Source of the DNA: Dillenia suffruticosa
Taxonomy: Eukaryota; Streptophyta; Magnoliopsida; Dilleniales; Dilleniaceae
Assembly (NCBI GenBank): GCA_033439265.1
Contig: JAVTVX010000004.1
Location: 15,451,701 to 15,515,700, forward strand
Direction of reading: 5' to 3'
Length of the DNA stretch: 64,000 nt
Positions 1 to 11,785 of the stretch are shown piece by piece. A program made the translations under genes and the position numbers. A model generated the notes under the pieces. That model had not been told where the DNA came from and ran no database searches. It worked only from the letters and a program-made list of their open reading frames with translations. How positions within the stretch are numbered: position 1 is the first letter of the stretch; every line of letters starts with the position of its first letter.

Positions 1-545
1 AAACTTTTTCGTCGCTAATTTATCACAAAATTTGCGACGAAAATGAAGTCGTTGCTAAATTAGCGATGGACACATGATTCGTAGCTAAATTCGTCGCTAA
101 TTAGTGACGAAAAAATTTTCATGGCTAAATTTATCGCTAATTGACAATAAAAAAGTTTTTGTTACAAATTTCGTCGCTAATTAGCGACGAATAATATTTC
201 GTGGCTAAATTTTGCCACGGATTTCAAATCCGTCACAAAATTTAATCTTTTTTAAATAAAATTTTATTTTTTCTATTTTTCTTTTTATTTTATTAATATG
301 TTATATTTAAATTAAAAATTAATTTAGCGACGGATTTGTTTTCCGTCGCTAAATTTAGCGACGAAAATCTCAATACGTCGCTAAATTTTTTATATATAAT
401 TAAATAAAATATAATATTAATATAATATTTAAATTAAAAAATTAATTTAGTAATGAAGAAATTTATCCGGTGGTAATTTAGCAACGGATTTCCAAATCCC
501 TCGCTGTTTTAGCGACGGATTCCAAATCCGTCGTTGAATTTAATA
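1..545. repeat. Subterminal GCGACGAAA/TTTCGTCGC repeat block of CACTA copy 1
   Basis: Dozens of degenerate, often back-to-back copies of a 12-15 base motif around TTAGCGACGAAAA and its complement. The arms pair with each other, so the block could fold into long imperfect hairpins. The matching block at the other end of the element lies at about 1975-2250. Confidence 0.8.
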
Positions 546-865
546 TTTTTTTAATTAGAATTTTATTTTATTTTTATTTTATTTTATTAATTTATATTAA
601 CAAATCATATTATTATTATGTTATAATATTTTAATTTAAATTTTATTTTATTATATTATATTTCATTTTTTTAAAAGAATAATATTATTTAATTCTTAAA
701 AAAAACCATATATTTTATTTTATTTAAATTATATATATATTTTAATTAATTTTTTTTCCTTTTTTTGTTTTATTTAATATTTTTTATTATTGTATTGATA
801 ACTTTTATTTTATCTATATTATTTTATTCAATAATACAAAGTTTTTAATTAAATATTAATCCGGA

Positions 866-1035
866 TATGCTGGGCACCGAGCGTAGCAAGGGCGTGCGCC
901 TGCGCGGGTGCCAGGCACAGGCAGGCACAAGTAAGCGCGCATGCATGCCTGGGCGCCCGCACGCCTGGGAGCCCGCACATGCCCTCTCGGAAGCCCGCGC
1001 CCTACGCGCGCCTGCGTACCCGCACGAGCGCCCGT
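866..1035. repeat. GC-rich minisatellite-like block of CACTA copy 1
   Basis: A sharp island of very high GC in AT-rich surroundings. It is built of degenerate GCCTGGGCGCCCGC-type units and corresponds to the longer block at 57895-58287 of the second copy, in opposite orientation. Open frames across it exist on both strands but look like by-products of base composition. Confidence 0.65.
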
Positions 1036-1080
1036 CCTTCATTGTTTTAATACTAAAAAAAATTCTAAATGCTTTTGAAG

Positions 1081-1134
1081 GTATTCGAACCTTGAACCTC
1101 GCATTTGAACGAAAAACATGTCACCACTGCACCA
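1081..1134 (-). promoter_or_regulatory. tRNA-like Pol III box pair (A box 1124-1134, B box 1081-1091)
   Basis: On the minus strand TGGTGCAGTGG resembles the tRNA A box and, 32 bases on, GGTTCGAATAC resembles the B box. The spacing is tRNA-like but no cloverleaf with acceptor stem is evident, so this is not called a tRNA gene. The module is conserved in the second copy at 57805-57858. It may be the relic of a tRNA-derived SINE head; transcription is not shown. Confidence 0.5.
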
Positions 1135-1752
1135 CCACTTAGTATTATATGATAATATTTTTTTTTTTACTTTCTTCCTTCTCATTTGTTTTCTATTCTC
1201 ACTTTTTTTTTCCTTCCTTTTACTCTCATCTCTATTTTTGTTTTTTTTTTCTTTCTATTCTCATTATTAAAATTTCTTATATATAATAATTATATTGAAA
1301 TTTCTTATATATTCAAACGAATAAAAATATTTTGTGATTAAATAAATAGATTTTTTAAATTATTAATATATTATAATTTATTGATAATATAATTTTATAT
1401 TATTGAGATCCCATAATCCATTTTTAACTATGGAGTAAAAAAATAAAATAAAAATAAATAAAATAATAAAATAATAAAATAAAAGAAAAACAGAAGAAAA
1501 CAAAATATAATATTAATATATTTTTTAATTAATTTATTATTTTATTTTAAATTAGTATTTTATTATTTTTTATTTTATTAAAAATTATCATATTTATTAT
1601 TTTTAATTAATATTATTTTAATTTGATGGTTTAAATAAAAAATGTTATTATATTTATTATTTTAAATTGTTATTATATATTATTTTATTATTATTAAAAA
1701 AATGTGAAGGAAATATAATAAGTAAAAAAAAATTTATATCACATAATTTATT

Positions 1753-1816
1753 TGGTTTGGTGGTTTACAGGTTTATGCGTGTGCATGCAGGTGTAGGTGT
1801 GCAGGAGTTCGAACCA
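1753..1816 (+). promoter_or_regulatory. tRNA-like Pol III box pair (A box 1753-1763, B box 1806-1816)
   Basis: TGGTTTGGTGG (A-box-like) is followed 42 bases later by AGTTCGAACCA (B-box-like). The equivalent in the second copy, 57148-57211 on the opposite strand, has a better A box, TGGCTCGGTGG. With the module at 1081-1134 it points outward from the centre of the element. Confidence 0.45.
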
Positions 1817-2270
1817 CGGTGGAGATAGGAGGCAAAACGGCATTTTCCAGCAATTAAGTGAGGAGAGCTGGAGCAGGGGTGCTAACTCGGGCGGGTGGGG
1901 GTGGATGGGGGTGGGTGGGCACGTGGCTCCAGCCTAGTGCTAGCTCGTGGGTAGGTTAATACAGGTTTATTCGTTACTAAATTAGAGGCGGATAATTTTT
2001 TTATGGACTTTTTTTTTCCTAAATTAGCGACGGATTTTAGCGACAAAAATTATCTGTCGCTAAATTTAGCGACGAATTTTAGATTTTCGTCGTTAAATTT
2101 AGCAACGGATTTTTTTATATCGCTAATTTAATGATGAATAATTTATCGTCGCTAAATTTTATGACGAATTTTAGCGATGAAAAATTATTTATCGTTAATA
2201 TTTTTAGCGACGAATTTTTTTAAACTTTTCGTCGCTAAATTTGTGGATAAAAAGCTGTTTTTTTGTAGTG

Positions 2271-3111
2271 ATAAGCACAACCCAGTATTAAATAAGGTCA
2301 TCTTCTTCTTGATATTCTTATTATAAAACAAATAGGATCCATTGTGAGCAAGTACTGTTTACTCTTTTTAATAAAAAAATAAATAATAATGTGGTTCTCC
2401 AAATTGATAATATGAGTTGGTAAAAGGAAAAATTGGAACTAACATGACATGGGTGTAATCACAACATTCGTGTGTATGAGCTCTCCACCTTAACAAATTT
2501 GAGTTTCTTTGGGGGCAGATATATCCAATTACATGTGATTAAATTCTATAACTGAATACATGCAAACAAAAAGGGATCAAAGGTTAAGTATGCAAACCTA
2601 GAAAAACCCATAAAACAGAGTCCTTGTACCTAAAAGAGAAAGTTATGCATAACTAGAAGCAACCCTTTCAGTTCCAAGTCTATCAAGTAGACAACATGAT
2701 TACTTAAATTACGTCGGTTGCAGACAACTGAAGGTAGTCTCAAAGGAGTTCCACTCATTAGAGTGAACACCTCACTAAAAGACATTAGACATCTCGCACC
2801 AATTCATGTCTCCAAACCCAAAAGAAAATATACATGAATGAATAAATAAAAGATGAAAAACAATTAGAGACACACGTATACCCCCTTTTTAAAGTCCAAA
2901 CGAAAGCAAACACAATTCATCTTCTCCTAATGTCCCACCCTCCACTTCCGAAGACACCCTTCTTCCATCCTCACATTGCTTTTACTTTCTCTTTTTCCTT
3001 ATTTCTTGGGATTCCCCACGTCAAAGGCCTTGCTATTTATCATCATAAATACATTGAAAGCTCAACTATCAGTCACAGACTTGCTCCTAAGATCCCGTTA
3101 AAAGCTTACCT
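2271..3111 (+). other. Host DNA: presumed promoter and 5' UTR of the aquaporin, cut off by COP1
   Basis: No gene is seen here. Its right edge, ending in CTTTG at 3112-3116, was contiguous with the bases just before the aquaporin ATG at 10315 before COP1 inserted, because the 5-base duplication CTTTG recurs at 10306-10310. A TATTTAT element at 3034-3040 could serve as a TATA box, with a pyrimidine-rich stretch upstream. The transcription start is inferred, not seen. Confidence 0.5.
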
Positions 3112-3116
3112 CTTTG

Positions 3117-3641
3117 TGTTAGACTTTATGACTCAATCACGCAGCGAAAACAATAATAAATAATTTTTTAGAATCATAAAAGTTTAAGTTTACGGTATAT
3201 CTCAATCGGTGATACAGAAAATCTCGAGAACCGTAATCTCTGAATACGAACCACTCGTAGTCAGGATTATAGCCACGTATAATGAACTATTACCGCATAA
3301 TCACGACGTCTCAATCCTTAGTCCGATGATCCAAAAATTCCCTTCTTGGAAATTTACAAAACACTCAATAATGGTGTATTTCTCTCTCTAAGAAAATTCT
3401 CTCACCACTCCAATGTGCATACTCTCGTATTTTTCTCTCTTAGAAAAATACTTATTCTTACTCTCAATCAAGAAACCCATACAAATCACGTAGGTAGTGT
3501 TGGAGTAAAACATGGAGAGGAGTTAGGAGAGTTTAGGATAATTGGGATAATGTGGTTTAACCACCCATTATCCCCCCAAGTAAAAATTCAAAATTTTACC
3601 TAATGGTTATATACCCCACGTAGGCACTTCATAAACCAACA
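3117..3641 (-). repeat. COP1 3' LTR
   Basis: Matches 9782-10305 along its whole length. On the minus strand it runs TGTTGGTTT to GTCTAACA. The purine run GTGAGAGA just outside its right edge is the likely polypurine tract. Confidence 0.93.
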
Positions 3642-4811
3642 TCTCTCACTTGTACACGAGGGCATTTTACATCTGTTACGAGATCACAATTCATACGATT
3701 TACGACATCACCCTACTGACTTTCATACAAGATTGGACGTCTTGCGACTAGCGAGTACACCTACAAACAAAGACTCCTCGACATACCTGTTAGGATGATC
3801 GAGTAGTCACCGTTAGTATCAAAAGAAAACTCGTTATACTCCCAGATCCAAGACTAATTACATCTATCGAGTTACTTTTCTCATCGAAAGTAATTCTCAG
3901 ATATCGCTCGACTATGTATCCACTATTATGTTCAAATCACTACATGGGCGAACATAAAAAACCGGTCGGTGAATACAACACAATGATGCAATGTCAATTG
4001 GTATTCTTTTTCTCAAACTCGAATCTATCGATCTCAATTCAGCTGCTTTCCTAAACCTGTCCCTCAGACCTCAATTTATCTTCCAGACTATCGGTAAACA
4101 GACTAAAGTAGCAAATACTGAATCATGACCTCAAAAGACAGCCGAAAGTAATAAGAGCACAAGAGATCCCACCCAATGGATCTCAGGTCTCACACAGTGG
4201 GGTTTGAGGATAAATTTTAAGTTATTGTCTCAAGTAATATAGCTCCCACTATCCCAAGTCATCTTTTCACACGTGGTATGAAACACGTACCACAGTGTTA
4301 CTCCCCCATCTCTAAAAAGTGCATATGTCAGATTTCTCTAACACTGTGCAGGTATGGGGACTCAGTCTACACATAAGACTTTACCCAAAGATCTCAGAGA
4401 GAGTATTTAAGAGACAATATCACAAATCGCACGTGATATCCGAGATCTCAAACCTGACTACTCACAGGCAACATTGATGTGGGTACTTCCATGTTGGTCA
4501 TATCGCATATGAGGTCATCCTGAACACGTATCAGGGCGACTTATATTCTAGGAGAGCCACTCTCAAAACCTCTTACTGCTAGAAACCGTCTCATCTCCAC
4601 TCACTTAGAGTTGGAGGTGGTCACTCGTGTGATAGAGTCGACCTCGCCTGCCTGACATATCTATTATCACATCGCAAAACATATATATGATAATAAAAAT
4701 AAGTGCATTAAATGAAAATATAACACAAAAGTGACTGAATAATGTACTATACTCATATATATAAAAAATCAATAAGCATCAATATCATCAATAAGTACAA
4801 ACTGAGAAATG

Positions 4812-5300
4812 TCAGAAGATACTCAAATCCAATGACTCTCTACACCCTAAAAAGGAGTCTCTAGTGATAGGTTTGGTGAAGGAGTTAGCTACCATACTGT
4901 ATGTCGAAATGTATTTGATGGTTATTTCACCCTTCTCGATGATGTCTCTAACGTAATGATATCTAGTGTCAATGTATTTGGTCCTACTATGAAACTTAGG
5001 GTCTCGAGTGTAAGCGATAGCGGCCTGATTATCACAATAAATCATTACTAGTCTCCCACTATCCACTACAATCTCTAAGTCATCCAGTAGTCTTCGAAGC
5101 CAAACACTCTTCTGAATTGTAACTGAACATGCCACGAACTCAGCCTCCATTGTAGATAGAGCAATACAGGTTTGCTTCTTGCTGCTTCATGAGATGGCCC
5201 CGCCATTGAGCGGGAAAGCAAAACCTTATGTCGATTTGCGTTTATCCAAATCGCCTCCCCAGTCGGCATCCGAATATCTCACAAGGCGCAAATCGCCTCC
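4812..5300 (-). pseudogene. COP1 RNase H domain (broken)
   Basis: The longest frame (5150-4812) starts in the conserved MEAEFVA block of Copia RNase H and contains YCDNQAAI with the catalytic-type Asp, followed by the tail around KYIDTRYHYVRD and the closing TKPI. Upstream sequence to about 5300 carries the start of the domain in other frames. The enzyme degrades the RNA strand of the RNA-DNA hybrid during reverse transcription. Frameshifts separate it from RT, so a full polyprotein cannot be made. Confidence 0.85.
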
Positions 5301-6510
5301 TCCGTAACACAAAAAGAAGTTTGTAGTTCCTTTTATATATCATAAAATCTTTTTCACTACTCTCTAGTGACCCCTTTCAGGATTTGCCTGATATCTGCTC
5401 AGCAGACCAACTGCATAACAAATGTCTGGTCTAGTACACAACATTGCGTACATTAAACTTCCCACTATACTGGAGTAAGGTATTTTACTCATTTCCCTTA
5501 CTTCTTCCTGAGTTTTCGGACATATTTCTAGGCTCAGGCCTTCACCTTTGGCGATCGGAGTTTCTATGGGATTATAATCACTCATCCCAAAACGCTCGAG
5601 AGTTTTCCTGATGTATGTCTCTTTTAAAAAAGCCAACATTTTTCTCAAGTGATCCCTCTGGATCTTAACTCCGAAGATGAATTTAGCTTCACCCATATCT
5701 TTCATATCGAAGCTAGATGACAACCACGCTTTGAGGGTCATTAAATAGCCAATATTATGTCATCCACATACAACGACAAGATCACAAAAGAGTTATCGGA
5801 CCAAATCAGATAGACACAATAATCCTCATCAACCATCGTAAAACCGTAAGATATCACCTCCTCATGAAATCTTAGATACCACCGCCTGGATGATTGCTTT
5901 AGGCCGTATATCAACTTCCGAAGTCGACAGACCTTGTCCTCTTAACCTACCAGAAAGAACCCAGGGGCTGTTCCATGTAGATCTCCTCATCTAGGCTTCC
6001 GTTAAAAAATACGATCTTAATGTCCATCTGGTGTAATTCAAGATCCATACTAGTGACAATCACCAAAAGTAAATGGATCGAAGTAAACTTAATTACTGGG
6101 GAGAAAGTCTCCTCATAGTCAATGCTCTTAGTCTGCATGTAACCCTTGGCTACCAGACAGGCCTTGTACCTCTTAATCGATCCGTCGGCCTTTCTTCTAA
6201 TTTTGAGAACCCACTTGTTCCCAATGGCCTTTCTTTCCTCAGGTAAGTCAACTAGCTCCTAGACTTTGTTGACTTTCATTGATTCCATTTACTCATGCAT
6301 GGCCTGCAACCATTGGTCCTTTACTGAACCCTCGAGAGCCTCCTGTGCAGTCCTCGGCTCTTCATCGTTCTCAGGAGTCACAATGAGGATCTCATCCTCA
6401 ATCGGGAAACGGCGACGTAGCACTTGTCCCCGACTACTCTTTTGAGGAGAGAAAGGTTCCACACCTTCAGATGGATCACTCCTACGAAGACCAAGATCCA
6501 TAATCGGCTA
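5301..6510 (-). pseudogene. COP1 reverse transcriptase region (broken)
   Basis: Minus-strand frames at 6501-6289, 6138-5947 and 5741-5364 cover the Copia RT linker, fingers/palm (YEETFSPV, QMDIKIVFFNG) and thumb (SLMYAMLCTRPDICYAVGLLSRY). The catalytic YVDD box survives at 5759-5770, between two open frames. Several shifts and stops break the reading frame. In an active element this domain copies element RNA into cDNA in the virus-like particle. Confidence 0.88.
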
Positions 6511-6939
6511 TTGAGTCCCGTCATTGGGTTCGGCTGAGCCACTAGGCTCATCCATCTCATAGAAGGTGAGGTTTCGATCGATTTCTCCTCTCTTAGGAAA
6601 ATCACTCTCGAGAAAAGTGATATCACGAGACTCTATCTGAGTGACAGTGCCGTCCGTATGTTCTCCTAGGAACACATATCCTTTGGAGTATTCAGAGTAT
6701 CTAATAAAGATACATTTCTTTTCTCGCGGGCCTAACTTGTCGTACTAATGCAAGGAATCATGAACATAGGCAGCACAATACCATGGCCTCAAGTGGCTAA
6801 AGTCAGGCTATCTCCCTGTTCAAAGCTCATATGAGGTGCTGACTACAGACTTTGTCAGAACACGGTTAAGGACGTAGGCCACGGTTAACAACGCATCCCC
6901 CCAATGGAAAATGGAAGGTTGGCCTATGCCATCATCGAC

Positions 6940-7890
6940 CTCACCATCTCCAGCAGAGTCCTGTTTCTTCTCTCGGCTACTCCATTCTACTGAGAAGTAG
7001 CAGGAATAGTCAACTGTCTCATAATACCTATATCAGAACAGAGCTCTTTGAATTGCTTAGACAGATATTCGCGCCCCCGATCGGTTATGAGAGTTTTCAC
7101 CCTCATGTTTATCTGATTTTCAACCTCACTGATAAATCTCTTGAAGTACTCTAGTGCCTCAAACTTGTAAGAGAACAGATAAATGTAACCGAAACGCGTG
7201 TAGTCGTTTATGAACGTAATAAAATACGTGACTCCGTTTCGGGCTCTCACATTCATGGGTCCACAAATATCAGAATGAACCAATTGCAATGGAGTCCCAG
7301 CTCTCATTGCTTTGCCAAATAGTTTTTTAGTGGCTTTGCCCACAAGGCAAAACTCACATACGGGTAACTGGACCTTGGTTAGTGGGCCCAACAAGCCACT
7401 CGTAGCTAATCGGGTCATCCTCTCTTACTCTATGTGGCCAAGCCTACTATGCCATACATTTATATCATCCACTACACTATCAGATGCAAAAGTAATAGTA
7501 GAAAAAGAATAAATCCCATAGAATGAAATCATATCCAGTACATAAAGTTCCTCATGGACCAAACCGAAACAAATCAAAGAACTATCATAAGTAATGGAAA
7601 CTCTGGAGTTTCCCAATAACACAGAATATCCTAACAAATCCAGACATCGGACAGATACAAGATTCCGCCTAATCTCAGGAGCATACACAACGTCATGAAA
7701 ATATAAAACTTGGTCACTTCGTAGCAATAGTTTGCAAGTGTCAATCCCTTTTACTTCTACAAATGCTCAATTTCCCACGTATAGCCTCCTCGCCTGGGGA
7801 CTTAAACGACGGAACTCTACGTATGCGCTCCTATCCCGAGCTACATGGTCCGTGGCTCCTGAGTCTACAATCCACAAAGAAGAAGAGTTT
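6940..7890 (-). pseudogene. COP1 protease and integrase region (broken)
   Basis: Reading right to left: an aspartic protease motif WIVDSGATDHV near 7880-7835; the pre-integrase WHSRLGH box at the end of the frame 7727-7425; then the integrase core in frame 7418-6987, with VHSDICGP (first Asp) and TDRGREY (second Asp). The catalytic Glu block ([17 protein letters not shown]) lies around 6965-7000 in another frame. All three catalytic positions can be recognised, but not in one open frame. Confidence 0.87.
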
Positions 7891-7949
7891 GTGAGCATCA
7901 TACTAGATGACACGTAACTCAAACCATGTAAAGAAGAAGGATATACCTT

Positions 7950-8793
7950 TTGCTCGTCATACTCACGTGCGAAATGCCCAATCTTGCCACAAACATAGCA
8001 TTGGACTTTACTCTTATCGAGCTCCTTCTTCTTGCGCTTCTATCCTTTGTCATCGGTCTTGTCAGGTTGCTTCTTTTTGCCTTGGCTCTTGGCCTTCTTC
8101 TCATGCTTGCGCCACTTGCGCTTTAAACCCCGGGAGCCCTTACTTGACTCCGCAATATTAGCATGAACAAAAGAAGATCTAACCACCACCTAACGCTCCT
8201 TCTCGAGCTCACAGTGCCTACTCACGTCCATGAAACTACAAATACTCTCAGTGTACGTGAGATAGCTTTTAACCACATCCTAAGAGTTAGGCAAAGACTG
8301 GATCACACCCATTACCTAAAACTCATCTGATATCGGCTCCCCAATATTCTTTAGAGAGGCGATCATACTCGACATGTGCATTAAATGTTGTTTCATGGTA
8401 TGATCGTGCCTCTTTTTGTAAGTGATGAATTTATAGGTCAACATTCTCAACTTAGGAGCTGATGAGGCGCTATATTGCTCTCTCAGAGCATGCCAGATCG
8501 ACTGTGCAGTAGGATAATGCTCGTAAATCTGAATCAGCTCATCGTGCATGCTGCTAAGAAGGATCACCTTCACTTGGCCATCCTTCTTTTTCCAAGCATG
8601 ATACACCTCCCGATCCCGTCGTGCTTGTGCCATGGTATCCTCTCCGGGGTCCACCATCTCGTTCTTAAGAACTTCCCCGAGCTCTTGTTCCTCGTAAACA
8701 AACTGAACCTTCCAGTGTCAAATATCATAATTTTGTCACCGTTCAGCTTGTCACCTTAACAAGATCTAGAACGACAGTTTTCGTTGCAGCCAT
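7950..8793 (-). pseudogene. COP1 gag (broken)
   Basis: The best start is the ATG at 8793, but that frame stops after about 16 codons. The body continues in frame 8657-8316 and has the UBN2-type gag features of Copia elements (IYEHYPTAQSIWHALREQY, YKKRHDHTMKQHL). The zinc knuckle near 7960-8010 reads CYVCGKIGHFAREY: the last Cys of the CCHC motif is Tyr. Gag would form the virus-like particle; this copy could not. Confidence 0.85.
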
Positions 8794-9039
8794 GTCTCTG
8801 TCACACAAAAAAATAAGACATTAGTGATAATTGATACTTAAATTCACAATTTTATGTACCGTACGAATCACCAATACCAAAATAACTCGAGTACAGATCT
8901 CAAGACGAGCGTATGAGTCAACGGACAGCAAACATCACAATCCGGGATTGCTTCTCACCATTCGGATTAGGATTCGATAAATAAAAACCCATAATCAGTC
9001 ACAAAAATTAGAAAAATCCAATTTTAGGCAAATCTACAC

Positions 9040-9435
9040 GCTGCCAGGAGGGTCCATGCGCCGCCATACCCTGGCGGCGCGTTTCCATGAGCCCTCACGC
9101 GCCGGGAAGGCCCCTGGGCACGTACCGGATGCGCAGCACGTCAGGCACGCGCCCGCTATGCATTGGACCACGAGCCTTACGCGCGGGTGCATGGGTGACG
9201 CACCTGCACGCGCGCAGCCCGCATCACCAGGTCGGATTCAGACACAGGCGCGGGTCGGAACCCGGTTCGAATCCCGGTCGTAGGTCGGGTCTGACCCGGT
9301 TCAGTCCAGACCCAGTCTGGACTGGGAGTCTCACGCGCGCGTGAGAGCCACGCGCCAGCGGCTGTTGCACAGAAGCGCCTCTGCGCACTTGTTGTGCACG
9401 CGCTGCACTGTTGGGCTCCGTCTTCGCCCGAATCT
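9040..9435. other. GC-rich untranslated leader of COP1
   Basis: Between primer site and gag lies about 400 bases of markedly GC-rich DNA with many GCGC and GTCGGGT-type short repeats, unlike the rest of the element. A B-box-like GGTTCGAATCC occurs at 9264-9274 without a convincing A box. No coding function is supported. Confidence 0.5.
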
Positions 9436-9767
9436 GCCTGCAACTTGATTTTTTTTTTTTTGACCCGTTTCCAAAAATCTCACATTCCGGTATAAACATG
9501 CAATACATATATCAAAATGTAGATCTAGCAGAGACAAACACAGATCTACCATTTTCACGGCCGAATGTTTCAACCGGAATTTTTTTGGCTTAATCGTATT
9601 CAGAAAATTACGAAAAAATTATTTTCATATTTTTCGTGAGTTGGGTAACACAGTGGTATAAATGGATTCACGAAATTCATCCGTGATCCGAACCCGAAAT
9701 TTTATACTCTATGTTTTTATACCCAAATTTAATTCCGAAAAATCATTTAAAAAAAATATATCTAACA

Positions 9768-9780
9768 GGCTCTGATACCA
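9768..9780 (-). other. COP1 primer-binding site
   Basis: On the minus strand it reads TGGTATCAGAGCC, one base inside the 5' LTR. This is the classical complement of the 3' end of plant initiator Met tRNA used by Copia elements, and it fixes the element's orientation. Confidence 0.93.
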
Positions 9781-9781
9781 A

Positions 9782-10305
9782 TGTTAGACTTTGTGACTCA
9801 ATCACGCAGCGAAAACAATAATAAATAATTTTTCGGAATCGTAAAAGTTTAAGTTCACGGTATATCTCAATCGATGATGCAGAAAATCTCGAGAATTGCA
9901 AACCCTTAACACGAACCACTCGTAGTCGGAATGATAGCCACATATAACGAATTATCACCGCAGAATCACGACGTCTCAATCATTAGTCAGATGATCCGAA
10001 AATTCCCTTTTTGGAATTTTACAAAACCCTCAATAATGGTGTATTTTTTTCTCTAAGAAAATTCTCTCACCACTCCAATGTGCATACTCTCGTATTTTTC
10101 TCTCTTAGAAAAATACTTGTTCTTACTCTCAATCAAGAAACCCACACAAATCACATAGGTAGTGTTGGAGTAAAACATGGAGAGGAGTTAAGAGAGTTTA
10201 GGGTGATTGGGATAATGGGGTTTAACCACCCATTATCCCCCAAGTAAAAATTCAAATTTTTACCTAATGGTTATATACCCCACGTGGGCACTTCATAAAC
10301 CAACA
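9782..10305 (-). repeat. COP1 5' LTR
   Basis: Partner of 3117-3641. It abuts the target duplication CTTTG (10306-10310), four bases from the aquaporin ATG. Its own promoter would fire away from the aquaporin. Confidence 0.93.
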
Positions 10306-10314
10306 CTTTGAAAC

Positions 10315-11741
10315 ATGGAAAATGAAGATGCTGCATCAGTGCCTTCAACTCCTGCCACTCTGGGCACTCCTGGTGCACCTCTCTTTGGTGGGCGGTACAG
10401 GCCAGAAAGAAGCAGAACAAATGGTACAAGATTTCTTAGTAGTTGCAAATGCTTCAGCATTGAACCTTGGGCCTTGGAAGAAGAAACCTTGCCTACTGCC
10501 ACTTGCTCAATACCTCCCCCTTCTGTTTCCCTTGCAAGAAAGGTATATATAAATTTCCAAAGACTAAAGTACTAACGTATCAGTCAAGACTAAGGTATAC
10601 CCATTTTCACATTGAACCCTTTCTTATAGGTGGGAGCAGAGTTTATAGGCACTCTCTTACTAATCTTTGCAGCGACAGCCACAGCCATAGTCAATCAAAA
10701 GACACATGGAGCTGAAACACTTCTGGGTTGTGCAGCCTCCACCGGCCTTGCTGTCATGATTGTCATACTCGCAACCGGCCACATCTCAGGAGCACATCTC
10801 AATCCGTCTATCAGTATTGCATTTGCTGCATTGAAGCACTTGCCACGGAAGCATGTCAGTAAACAAGCATCAAAAACCAAAATTTTCAGGTTCTACCGGA
10901 AGGTATTACTAATGTTTAGTTAAATTTGCAGGTGCCAATGTATGTGTGTGCACAAGTGATGGCATCTTTGTGTGCAGCATTGGCACTCAAAGGGGTTTTT
11001 CATCCTGTAATGAGTGGAGGTGTTACCGTGCCTTCTGGGGGATATGGTCAAGCTTTTGCTTTGGAGCTCATCATCAGCTTCAACCTCATGTTTGTCGTCA
11101 CTGCCGTTTCCACCGACACAAGAGCTGTAAGTTTGCCTTCTTCAGCTGGCCCGTATTTGCTATTTAGAGTTATTTTCTAACTAAACATGCACAACTACAC
11201 ACACAGAGTCACTTGGCTAACTATTAGGAAGTTTCTTCAGTAATATATCATCTTTTATCATGTTAAAAAATTAACAGGGTAAATCAAGGTACTGTCAAAA
11301 CAAAACCATCAAATCTCGTAAACTTTTAATTGTTGGCTTCAGAGAGAGAGAGAGAGAGAGAGGGAGAGTCCAGTCTCAGTGTAACTAGTAAGATGAAAAT
11401 ACATGTGGTAGTTGATGCAAGTTGACCATTTATCTCATTTCTTGTCCAAATGCAACACAGATCACGTTCTTTCCATGCTTGTGAGGAAATAATAATAATT
11501 AACAATTGTACTCAACTTTTGCTTGCTGGATGATGCTTAAAGCCTCATGATTTATAAATTGATATAAATATATCACATCACTTGTCTCTCTCTCGTATCC
11601 GTTAACATATTATTTATTTGTCTAAGAGACCATCCAACCAATCATCTGTCTCTTAATGATATCTGGAATTTAAAAACCTATTGACATGTACGAAACGTGT
11701 GCTTTGATCATCTGTACATGTGCATGCATGCGTGTGCTGCG

Positions 11742-11785
<44 letters not shown>

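Larger units (their letters stand above)
1..2270 (-). mobile_element. CACTA-type non-autonomous DNA transposon, copy 1 (left end outside window)
   Basis: An inverted copy of the element at 56600-59125. It ends at 2270 in TGTTTTTTTGTAGTG, the reverse complement of the CACTACAAAAAAACA start of the other copy. Its first bases align roughly 85 bases inside the other copy's right end, so little is missing. Both flanks (about 1-545 and 1975-2250) are packed with sense and antisense TTTAGCGACGAAAA-like motifs, as expected for the subterminal transposase-binding repeats of CACTA (En/Spm) elements. The middle holds a GC-rich block, AT-rich filler and two tRNA-like modules. No transposase frame is visible, so movement would need an autonomous relative. 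The superfamily call rests on the terminal repeat plus the 3-base target duplication of the second copy. Confidence 0.83.
3117..10305 (-). mobile_element. COP1: complete, decayed Ty1/copia LTR retrotransposon
   Basis: Two LTRs of about 525 bases (3117-3641 and 9782-10305) begin TG and end CA and are flanked by a perfect 5-base duplication CTTTG (3112-3116, 10306-10310). The minus-strand order gag, protease, integrase, RT, RNase H identifies the Copia superfamily. A primer site complementary to initiator Met tRNA lies next to the right LTR. By eye the LTRs differ at roughly forty positions, so the insertion is not recent. All coding domains carry stops or frameshifts. The element lies 4 bases upstream of the aquaporin ATG, in the opposite orientation to that gene. 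Confidence 0.95.
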
